Positions 1-10,497 of a stretch of 64,000 nucleotides of DNA are shown piece after piece; positions within the stretch are counted from its first letter, which is position 1; the number at the start of each line of letters is the position of its first letter. Source of the stretch: Acanthococcus lagerstroemiae (taxonomy: Eukaryota > Arthropoda > Insecta > Hemiptera > Eriococcidae); assembly GCA_031841125.1 (NCBI GenBank), contig CM063107.1, positions 67,901,814 through 67,965,813 of the forward strand, given 5' to 3'. A program made the position numbers and the translations under genes. The notes beneath the pieces were generated by a model, which saw nothing but the letters and a program-made list of their open reading frames with translations, had not been told where the DNA came from and made no database searches.

Positions 1-2669
1 AATATACCACACATCGCGCACCATTTGATGTTTCGGAATTTCCATTTTTCTGGGGTAAACCGACAATACGCGAATAATTTTGGACTGGAAACAGCTGGAG
101 CGGGGCAGTTTGGATTTCTGGATAGAGGAGAAAATTTCAAAACAGATTTGTCCTGTAGTTTTTCTCCAGCGCTCTCCAGTCAAAAGTATTTTAGTAGTTC
201 AGCCCAGGAAACTGGTCACGCATTCAATTGATGCGCGATGTGTAGTATACTTATCGCGCCGAAGGCGCTTCAGTGCATTTCCGTGAATTACAACTTCCGG
301 GGGCGAACTAGTAAAACGTGAAAAACTTTTGTTCGGAGGGTGCTGGAGCAAAACTGCAAGTCAAGTCTGATTCGGAATTTTCTCCTCAGTCCAGAATGTC
401 AACCCGCGCTGCTCAAGCTTCCTCCAGTCCAAAATTATTCGCGAATTGTCGGTTTAGCCCAGTAAAACGGAAATTTCGAAAACGCCAATTGGTGCGCGAT
501 GTGTTGTATATTCATCGCGCCGAAGGTGCTTCTGCAAATTTTTTTCTCATTTTTAGCTGCAATTCGAAAATTTGAAAAATGTTATTCCTCCTTAAACTCG
601 TTGAATATGCAACACATAGCGCATCAATTGACGTTTTCAGGATCTCAAATTTCCTGGGGCGAACTAATAATTTGAGGAAAACTTTTGTTTGGGGGGTGCT
701 AGAGCAGAACTGAAAATCATGTCTGATTCGGAATTTCCTCCTCAGTCCAGAATGTCAACCCGCGCTGCTCAAGCTTCCTCCAGTCCAAAATTATTCGCGA
801 ATTGTCGGTTTAGCCCAGTAAAACGGAAATTTCGAAAACGCCAATTGGTGCGCGATGTGTTGTATATTCATCGCGCCGAAGGTGCTTCTGCAAATTTTTT
901 TCTCATTTTTAGCTGCAATTCGAAAATTTGAAAAATGTTATTCCTCCTTAAACTCGTTGAATATGCAACACATAGCGCATCAATTGACGTTTTCAGGATC
1001 TCAAATTTCCTGGGGCGAACTAATAATTTGAGGAAAACTTTTGTTTGGAGGGTGCTAGAGCAGAACTGCAAATCATGTCTGATTCGGAATTTTCTCCTCA
1101 TTCCAGAATTTCAAACCGCGCTGCTCTAGCCTCCTCCAGTCCAAAATTATTCGCGAATTGTTGGTTTAGCCCAGTAAAAGGGAAATTTCGAAAACGTCAA
1201 TTGGTGCGCGATGTGTTGTATACTTATCGCGCCGAAGGCGCTTCCGCAAATTTTTTTCTCATTTCCTACAGCAATGCGAATATTTGAAAAATGCTATTCC
1301 TCCTTAAACTCGTTGAATATGCAACACATAGCGCACCAATTGACGTTTTCAGGATCTCAAATTTCCTGGGGCGAACTAATAATTTGACGAAAACTTTTGT
1401 TTGGAGGGTGCTAGAGCAAAACTGCAAATCATGTCTGATTCGGAATTTTCTCCTCAGTCCAGAATGTCAACCCGCGCTGCTCAAGCTTCCTCCAGTCCAA
1501 AATTATTCGCGAATTGTCGGTTTAGCCCAGTAAAACGGAAATTTCGAAAACGCCAATTGGTGCGCGATGTGTTGTATATTCATCGCGCCGAAGGTGCTTC
1601 TGCAAATTTTTTTCTCATTTTTAGCTGCAATTCGAAAATTTGAAAAATGTTATTCCTCCTTAAACTCGTTGAATATGCAACACATAGCGCATCAATTGAC
1701 GTTTTCAGGATCTCAAATTTCCTGGGGCGAACTATTAATTTGAGGAAAACTTTTGTTTGGGGGGTGCTAGAGCAGAACTGAAAATCATGTCTGATTCGGA
1801 ATTTCCTCCTCAGTCCAGAATGTCAACCCGCGCTGCTCAAGCTTCCTCCAGTCCAAAATTTTTCGCGAATTGTCGGTTTAGCCCAGTAAAACGGAAATTT
1901 CGAAAACGTCATTTGGTGCGCGATGTGTTGTATATTTATCGCGCCGAAGGCGCTTCAGTGCATTTCCGTGAATTACAACTTCCTGGGGAGAACTAATAAA
2001 ACGTGAAAAACTTTTGCTTGGAGAGTGCTGGAGCAAAACTGCAAATCATGTCTGATTCGGAATTTTCTCCTCATTCCAGAATTTCAAACCGCGCAGCTCA
2101 AGCTGCCTCCAGTCCAAAATTATTCGCGAATTGTTGGTTTAGCCTAGTAAAATGGAAATTTCGAAATCGTCAATTGGTGCGCGATGTGTCGTATACTTAT
2201 CGCGCCGAAGGCGCTTCTCCAAATTTTTTTCTCATTTCCTACAGCAATGCGAATATTTGAAAAATTCTATTCCTCCTTAAACTCGTTGAATATGCAACAC
2301 ATAGCGCATCAATTGACGTTTTCAGGATCTCAAATTTCCTGGGGCGAACTAATAATTTGAGGAAAACTTTTGTTTGGGGGGTGCTAGAGCAGAACTGCAA
2401 ATCATGTCTGATTCGGAATTTTCTCCTCATTCCAGAATTTCAAACCGCGCTGCTCAAGCTGCCTCCAGTCCAAAATTATTCGCGAATTGTTGGTTTAGCC
2501 CAGTAAAATGGAAATTTCGAAAACGTCAATTGGTGCGCGATGTGTTGTATACTTATCGCGCCGAAGGCGCTTCTGCAAATTTCTTTCTCATTTCCTACAG
2601 CAATGCGAATATTTGAAAAATGCTATTCCTCCTTAAACTCGTTGAATATGCAACACATAGCGCACCAAG
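1..2669. repeat. 356-bp satellite array with inverted sub-units
   Basis: Seven copies of a repeat can be phased on the word TCTGATTCGGAATTT at 366, 722, 1078, 1434, 1790, 2051 and 2407. Spacing is 356, 356, 356, 356, 261 and 356 bp, so one interval lacks about 95 bp. The copy before 366 has the same short variant. Copies 1/4, 2/5 and 3/6 share diagnostic variants, which suggests a higher-order trimer. Within a unit, the stretch at 433-510 is a diverged reverse complement of 604-672, and positions 1-95 hold an inverted copy of the first arm. The roughly 80-codon open frames in each unit are by-products: 356 is not a multiple of 3, and no family resemblance is seen. Confidence 0.93.
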
Positions 2670-5145
2670 CGAATTGTCGGTTCGCCCCAGAAAAATAGAA
2701 GGTACAATGGGTTGGAATTATGTGCGGTGTGTGGCATATGCAACGTGTTGAAGGGGCTAACATAAAAAGTTTTCAGTTTTGTGTTTCTCAGCAACGATGC
2801 GTCGCCGCCAAATTTGAACTCCACATTCGGACGCAGCGTGAGAAACTGAGTAAAAAACAGTCTAATTCAAAATTTTTGATCTTGAAAATTTTGAAAATTT
2901 ATCCATACTACACCATGTCTTTTGTGGGCCGAAAAAACTTCCGGAGAAATTCGGCGTCGACGCTGTGCGCTGATTACTCAGTTTTTCAAAACGAATTCGA
3001 ATCCGGTGTCAAAATTGAGCTACAGTCAATTTTTGACCCATTTTGACCGCATTTTCGAGTATATTTCGGCAATTTTGCCAAATTTTTAAAAATGTAGTGA
3101 CGCCTTAAACTTGTTGGATCTGCAATACAGTTTGCACCAATATGCATTAAAAATATCTTAGCCCTCCTGCGTCTCTTTTGATCCAATGAAGAAAATATCA
3201 ATTCGATAAAATATTGATACTGGCAATGAAATCATCCATAATAGTGTTACGAGAACTTTAATATTGACATCACTAATGCCAAACCAATGTCGTGTCAAGT
3301 TACAAGAACCAAAGCATGCTGAGAACGCACCCTAGTCATGTGATTAGTCAGCATTTTTGTGTAGAACAAAAAATGTTTACACCCTTACCGAGGGTAACCT
3401 GGAACCTATTGAATGAGGAAATTACTTATCGACGTTCGTGATATGTATCCAATATAATGTACATGCCGACAAATGGAAAGAAAATGGACAGGTCTTGATG
3501 ATTTTGTAGAATATCTCTCTCGTTTTTGGAGCTAAACACACCGTTTAGGTTTCGCTGTAACTATTCGACATTTGGGAACAATTCTGACTGAAGAAGAAAA
3601 AATCCATTGCTGGGCATACTTTTTTTAAAAGCTCAAAATTTGTTCGCCTTCGAAGATGAACTCACGTGTTTTTACATGGTAGTTATTTCTGAAGGCATTG
3701 TATGGGTAAAGGTAAACAAATTTTAATGTTTAAAAAAAAAATGGCGAGAAAATTCGTAAAAAACCAGAAGGAACAATAATGAATTTAGTAGGTAATAATA
3801 ACACTCTGCAACGATTTTTCTTTCTCGGTGTGTCCGTGGGTTCTCGTTTGTATTTTTGGATAGCTTAGGTCTGGAAAAAACAAAAAACTGTAATAGACCA
3901 GTTAGCATTTTGGTTTTGTCCAAGCTGTCTGCCTGACAAAACACATATTTATATTACATCTATTATCTTTCTTGCCGCGAAAGAGGAGTCTGCTCCATGC
4001 CTCCGGTTCTGCTAACGCCGTTGGTACGTCTTTCAAAATCAGCAAAGGGAACTTATTCCTATCATCTGTAACGTGGAAAAATGTCAATAAAATTTAGCGC
4101 GGAGTTATTAGTTAAGAAAGTACACCAACCCACGCTCCTCCATCTACGATATTGTGTAATCCAAGTACACCTTCCTCTTATTTATGTTTTCTGAATGAAA
4201 TAACGGGGGAAATAATACAAAGCAGCTTTTTGGATATTGAATTATTTATTATTTCTATTCGGAAAGTTTTTAGGATAAATCTACAATGAAAGACCCCCAT
4301 ACCTAATGCTATACGTCCTTAGTTTTTAAAAACTTATCTATACTTTTCCTTTATTTCTTCTCGTTCGTTATTCCATTCGGTACCCATATTGTCTTAAATC
4401 TTGTAAAAGTAATTTTTTCGAAAAAACAACAAACAATAATTACTACACGACGGAAAAACTTCGATTAACTTTTTTGCATTTCAATCGTTAAAGACTTGCC
4501 GCTGTTGCGGACGCAATTTCGTCGTGTTTCAACAAGTTTTCCAACTCGATTTTCCCAGGCTGTTTTCCCGCTCGTTTCTTCTTCGATTCATTGAAATTAT
4601 TCAAACATTTTTTGATTATTAATATTAAAGATAAAGAAATATTACGGAACTTTAAGAAAGATAATGAATAAGCTTCAAGGCCTGGAAGATGAACTCTGCA
4701 GAAGAACGAATTTAAAACTTTTTCAAAATTCATTAAAGATTAGAATCACCGAGAAAAAAATTCGGGAGCCAGTCAAATGGGCGGAAAGGGAAATCGGTAA
4801 AGGCAAATTGATACTCGAGAGCGACGTAAAGTTTTAATAATTTCGCAGCAGTGCAGTCCCAAACGCTCATGGATATTGCAGTAAGAAATCATGAATCATT
4901 TATCGGCAGTTTTCACATCTCTGAAAAGAAATGCCCTGTTAGGTCCGATTTTCTGGACATTTCAGGATATCTATATCTATAAGGTCAACTTCATGATACG
5001 CCATCGTTTATTGGGTTATTGGTGTCATAGGATGGTATTCAACTTCAACCACAAATTACCATCATAATGACCACGATTCATTAGTAATAAGCAGGAAACA
5101 AAATATGGTTTTTGGAAGAGACAGTTTTTGTTGTATGTCCGATAG
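2670..5145. other. No gene recognised
   Basis: AT-rich sequence with many stops in all frames. Positions 2670-3150 contain scattered words resembling the preceding satellite, such as CCTTAAACTTGTTGGATCTG near 3102, so the array edge may decay into this stretch. I see nothing else that can be named. Confidence 0.5.
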
Positions 5146-6175
5146 GATGACTGGAATGCGAAAGTAGGGTCGGACTATTCCGGAAATTCTTGCGTAGGCC
5201 AATACTGCTTAGGTAAGAGTAATGCAAACGGTGATCGGTTGGTACACATAGCCCAAACAAACAATCTAAAACTAGCAGGGTCTTTCTTTAAAAAACCTTT
5301 TAAAAAGAAATGGACATGGATATCCCCGAACGGGCATACAAGGAACGAAATCGATCACTTATTAATGACCTTAGGATTGTAACTAACATAGAGGTTCTGC
5401 CATCCTTCCAATTCCCTTCCGATCACAGGATCTACCGTAGCAAGCTAAGGATCCCCATCAAATCAAACCCCTTGCAATATAAAAATAGTAAGAAGACTGG
5501 GAATAAAGTCGTATCTAATCACAAAATACAGGAAGCAAAACAATGTATGAAATGGGAAGAGGCACGGTTAACACAAACGAATTACATGATCTTGAGAAAG
5601 TGATCAGGTCGACAGCCCAAAAATTTGGGGTCCAGAGGAAGCAAATCAAAACCGACGATAAACTGAGTACGGAAACAAAACACCTAATTGAGAGAAGGGC
5701 TCATCTGAAAAGGAACAAAACGGAACCACCTAACGTAAACAAAATAGAACTAGTGGAACTAAATAAACTATAATCAAGCGCCGAATTCGAGACGATGTAA
5801 GGAATTTTGATAATGAGCTATCCAAAAATATAGCGGAAGGAAGCTGGTCCACAAAGAAGGTAAACGCGCACTTGCAACTGGTAGAACCGTACTGTCTAAA
5901 ATAATTAATAAAAATAGAGTTGAATTAACCAATCGGGTGAATATAATGGAAGAAATTACAGGATATTTTACCGACCTTTACAATGATAAACGGCCATACG
6001 ACCCAAAAAGGGAGGAAGAGATAAAACCGAGACAGGAGGGAGAAGATGAGGAAGTACCCTATATTCTGAATAAAGAGGTATTTACAATCTTAAGAAACCT
6101 AAAGGTGAATAAAATAGGGGGGCCGGGCGGAATAGATAACACAACGTTAAAAATATGTGCAGAAGAACTCACAGC
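5146..6175 (+). pseudogene. Non-LTR retrotransposon A, 5' half (endonuclease and start of RT)
   Basis: This is a remnant of ORF2 of a non-LTR retrotransposon, the protein that nicks target DNA and reverse-transcribes its own RNA. From 5146 the frame reads DWNAKVG, matching the APE-type endonuclease motif GDFNAK, then KKKWTWISPNG and RNEIDHLL. A one-base slip near 5360 leads to DLRIVTNIEVLPSFQFPSDHR, which carries the catalytic SDH. Further frameshifts follow near 5560 and 5770 across the linker. From 5937 the frame MEEITGYFTDLYND leads into the fingers region before RT motif A. The N-terminal endonuclease residues are missing, so this copy is 5' truncated. The reading frame stops abruptly at EELTA (6175), where the hAT-like element begins; it resumes at 14655. 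It is related to elements B and C by sequence pattern. Confidence 0.88.
6168..6175. repeat. 8-bp target-site duplication, left
   Basis: CTCACAGC directly precedes the CAGAGCTTCGGAG terminus and is repeated exactly at 14647-14654. Removing one copy plus the insertion restores the RT reading frame of element A. Confidence 0.95.
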
Positions 6176-6420
6176 CAGAGCTTCGGAGTAAAGCCAAAAT
6201 TTGCTCCGGAAAACGTTCCGGAGCAAATTTCCGACTGGATGAATCTGCGGAGTGGAGTAAACAAATCGATTTTTTCCGGATAATTCGAAGGATCGGAAAA
6301 AACGATCATTTTTTTCCGGAGGAATTTCCGGAGTAAACAATCAACTTTTTCCGGAGGAATTCGGAGTAGTTTTCCGACGGAATAATCGATGAAGTAAGAA
6401 TAATGCATCAATACTGAGGG
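6176..6420. repeat. Subterminal CCGGA-rich repeats, left end
   Basis: Words such as TTTTTTCCGGAGGAATTTC and CCGGAGTAAACAA recur in both orientations within 245 bp, with a matching array at 14470-14646. Function as transposase-binding sites is inferred. Confidence 0.8.
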
Positions 6421-7637
6421 AAAATAAATAATTATTTTTCATGAAATTGAAATTACTTTGACTGAATTCTTAATTGTTATGGTAATTATTTAACGTATTT
6501 ATGTTCAATGTCTTTCTTGTGAATGTTAGATACGAAGAATACAACGAAGCATCTACATATGTATAATTCTGAATTCCTCTTGGAGTGAATAGTGAATAAT
6601 AATCTAACGAGATATGGATATGTTATAATTATGTAGACTTTTACACAGTAACGTGATTTGGAAATGACTGCAAGGAACAATGGTCTCCTTTTCAAGCAGG
6701 AGTGAGAAAAACTTCGTGAGTGTACTTTTAAAAAAGCTATACTGCAATAATAATAGAATCCACATAGGAATGTAGAAGAGAAGTAGATGTAACCATTTTC
6801 ACAAATATCACTGAATCGTGAGTATCTAGAATTTCTAATAGTTATCACAGTGTGAGCCTCACGCTTGGAAATATGAAGGATACAAAGTTTTTATTCTTCA
6901 AGAGTAGCATCCTGTCCTCTCTGTATGTTTCAAAATATACACAATGAGAGATTCAGAGTTCGTCCAGTAAAACTAAATTAGTATCAGTAGTTCATGAAAA
7001 TTTTGTTATTCAGATGCGATTTGGTTAATCTACAATGGACTAAACTAGTGGGCCAGTTTGACCTGTATCAAAGTTGTGCAGTGTTCACAACATCGTACTC
7101 TGCTCTACAATTCAACTTCAGCCTTTGACTGCAATTAAATGAGTCATTTCAAAAAGGGATCATTACCTGAGGACAGCTGATCACATTCCTGCATCAATTT
7201 GTTTGAAAAAGAAACAATTCGGTGAGTTGATCCTCTTTTGAAATGACTGCACAAAGGCAAAGTCAGGAAGTGGTAAAGGAATAGTATGTACTTATACCTA
7301 GTTGATCTGTTCTCACACAGAATCGGGACATAGCTGAATAGGGAGTGAGAAAATAGTGAATTTATTGATCTCTTTTTGAAATGATTCATTAAAGTATTTT
7401 CTGAAGTAAATTCTGTACCCACTGTAGTACCTGTCATTATCTATACGGATGGTGATTATAGTCATAAAAGCTTTACTTCCTCAGAAGTGTGAAGTAATTG
7501 GCTGCAGCGTTTAAATGTCTGAACATATATATCAATATCACGCATTGATCTGTAGAATTTATGGAAACTATTCCTTTTAAAATTTACATTGCCTTATTAA
7601 CTGGCTTTTAGTTTTTAATCATTAGAATTAATTAGTA
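6421..7637. other. hAT interior, no gene recognised
   Basis: AT-rich. A word close to CATTTCAAAAAGGGATCA occurs at about 7144 and inverted near 7225 and 7368, forming a short local inverted repeat. The open frames here (for example 6486-6848 and 7144-7437, minus strand) show no family motif. Confidence 0.45.
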
Positions 7638-8765
7638 AGGTAAAGTGCCAATACTTGGTCGGGGTACCAAATCTTGGTCATTTTTTCCGTGCGCTCTAGC
7701 GTCACAGATAAAAGTTTGTTGGTGCTGCCACCTATCCTAACTTGTAGAGCAGACCTTCCTCTTCGATTTAAACCCTTGGCCGACAGAAATAAGTGTCTTG
7801 AGTGCTTTTAATCAGTGATTGAAGATTGTTGATCTAAAAGTGCGAAAATTTTACATTGTGGAAATTGACAAATGTTGAAATATCAAGATGGTAGGTAATT
7901 TTATGATCATTTTGCATACATTCTTGCTTTTACATGACCATAACATAGTACAGTGATGATTTTCTTCATGTTTTGATAAATTTGGATTTTTTTTTGGTAG
8001 TACAAACTAGTTTTGAAAGTAAGCAAAATTCTGTACATAAAACTTGAATTATTGCAATGTTATGGTGCATAAATCGATTCTGATGAGTGGAAACACTCTT
8101 TGTAATGAAGTAGAAATGATTTCGATGAAAATTTTTAACAAATACACGTTTTGATTTTTTGAGTGACCAACATTTGGCACTCCACTTTTTTGACCAACAT
8201 TTGGCACCAAAATTTTTTCATTTTGAAATTTGATTTTAGGACTGTTCTGATTATACAACATACTTAATACATAATTTTTGTGCATGTATGATTTTTCATA
8301 CTTTATAAGTATAGTGTGTGTAAGTAAATTTTGTCCAAAAATGCGAAAATTCACAGGGTGCCAAATGTTGGTCAATTTTTGGGTGTGCCAAATGTTGGTC
8401 GATCAAGATTTGGCATTTTTTTTTTTTTTTGAAAATTCAAACCCCCATATCTCTTTGAGTTTTTCAGTTTTCACATTCCGCCTCGCACTTTTATGTCTTA
8501 TTTGCCTTCTAGTTTTTATACGTTTTGGAAAAGTTTTATTCGAAGGGGTGACCAAGATTTGGCATATGGTGCCAAATCTTGGTATTTGGACGTTTTTTCA
8601 AACGTAGTTGGGGAGGGGAGGGAGGATTTTTTTTTAGTCTCAACCCCCTTAAAAGGTAGTTAAAGGATGAAATTTTAGTATGTCCGTTTCAAATTTACCC
8701 TCTGACCAATACAGACCCCCCCAGGGGACCTCAAAATACCCCGACCAAGTATTGGCACTTTACCT
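7638..8765. mobile_element. TIR element with a recurrent TGCCAA-n-TTGGTC word
   Basis: The first 29 bases (AGGTAAAGTGCCAATACTTG then GTCGGGGTA) are the exact reverse complement of the last 29 (8737-8765), so this is a 1,128-bp element. The word inside the terminal repeat, TGCCAA-n5-TTGGTC, recurs internally in both orientations near 7665, 8165, 8191, 8359, 8386, 8401, 8549 and 8569. The pair at 8549-8584 can fold into a hairpin. I see no convincing target duplication and no transposase frame. Superfamily unassigned; it sits inside the hAT-like element. Confidence 0.85.
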
Positions 8766-9735
8766 CATTCTGCTTACAGTGAACCTAATGATCAGTGGTA
8801 CATGCGGTTGCGGTTATGGGTTTGATGTAGACTAAACTCATATTCATATTTGTATAAAAGAGAAGATATATAGTTACATCAAAAATCAGCGTTATTTTCC
8901 AGACAAAAAAAGATGTCCAATCTTACTCCAAGGTGATTATAGACCCTGGGTCTTTATTGGGATTTATTGGTCAAGTTATTTCATTTTATGGTCTGATATT
9001 TATGTACTTGTCAAAGTGAATGTTCTATATTCATTATATGTTAGAATCAGTTAAAATGTGTACTTACTATTTTGTTTTAGAAAGCCTTATGTGTAATAGA
9101 CGAATGAATCAGATCATTAAAACTCTTTCTATTGGTTTCAATTTTTCATTATTTTTTTCGAGTCTAATCCAAACTTATCCAGCATCCCTAATCATTATTA
9201 TAATGCTCGTAATGAGGGACGAAATGTTAGTGGCATTATGCAAATTGGTTTGTAAGTTGTTGGCCAACATAAGAGAATACACAAAATTGAATTCTGACGA
9301 TTTATTTTTATTATTTGAATGTAAGTATGGATTAGCTTAACATTTGACGGCGGCTGTTTGTCTTTGAGAACCGATTAGTTAAGTCTGTCATGACATGATT
9401 GTTCTAAAGTACTGCCCAATCACACTTTTTATACAATCTTTATTAATGGATAAGTGCGAATCAACAAGTTTATCGCAAATAATGATGATGAACCACAAAA
9501 TTAAATTTTGCTGAATCAAGGGAAATTGTTTGATGTAAAATTTGTATAACTACAGTTTGAGATTATTAATTTTCACAATAAGGAAACCCGAAGTGTGAAA
9601 AATTAAACCAAATAACTTGTCACAGAACACTAATTTTTCAGTGAATTCCAATTTCAAAGCAATTTGTTTAACCTCTAGGTTCATAGAATTTAGTGTCTTC
9701 GTGAACATTTCACGTCCCAATGATTAATAATAATA
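8766..9735. other. hAT interior, no gene recognised
   Basis: AT-rich. A 106-codon open frame at 9020-9340 (plus) has no recognisable motif and looks like chance in low-GC DNA. Confidence 0.45.
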
Positions 9736-10330
9736 CAGTAAAACCTCTCATTAAATCGAACCTCGTTAATAGGAAAACCCCTGTAGCACGAAGTAAAACG
9801 CTTGTCCCTTGGGGAAACCTCTAACATTTGAAAAAATACATTGTTTTTGACACCCTCAGTAATACAAAGAAATAACACGTGAAAACCTCTCTAAACTTCG
9901 AACGTGTTGATATTAGAACCTCGCCAATGTGAAGGTTGTGCATGAGAAACCCTCTACAATTTGAACGTTTTCCTATTAAATCCTAGTTTGCACGAGGAAA
10001 TGAAAAATTTATCGTCTTTTATGAACATATGTTTAGACACAATTTGAAACACATGATGACTTTTTCAAGCGTTTCATGAAATTGAGAAATGTGTTGATCG
10101 GGCAATTTTTGAATGTATTAAACAAACCAAAATAACTGATTTCTTTAAAAAATAAGCAGTACCTACTGAATTACGTATACATTACACTGTACAAAAATAG
10201 AAAACACCTCGATAAAACGGATTTTTTTTTCTATTCACCTCGGATATTCGAACTCTCTCTCCTTCGAAACTCTCCCTAAATCGAAAATTTTGCCATTCCC
10301 GGTCAGTTTCGTACTAGCGAGGTTTTACTG
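9736..10330. mobile_element. pogo/Tigger-like MITE
   Basis: Inverted termini begin CAGTAAAACCTC and end with its complement at 10330, flanked on both sides by TA (9734-9735 and 10331-10332). That termini-plus-TA pattern fits pogo-like members of the Tc1/mariner superfamily. AAACCTC and TCGAACCTCG words recur near both ends. At 595 bp with no coding capacity it is non-autonomous. Confidence 0.88.
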
Positions 10331-10497
10331 TAAGTAATGTAAAATGAAATGGAATGTAAATTCTTTATTGCTGTGATCTGAATTTATGGATTAATGGTCA
10401 GATAATAATTGTAAAACGAGTAGTAGTAGTAGTAGTAGTACAGCCTTTATTTATTTACATTTTACATTATTTGCGTTTACATGAATGTAACTTATAA

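Noticed and set aside
318..2616. Seven similar ~80-residue open frames in the satellite
   Set aside because: They follow the 356-bp repeat, are not in phase between units, and show no domain; repeat by-products.
9020..9340. 106-codon plus-strand frame
   Set aside because: No motif; composition is that of the AT-rich surroundings.
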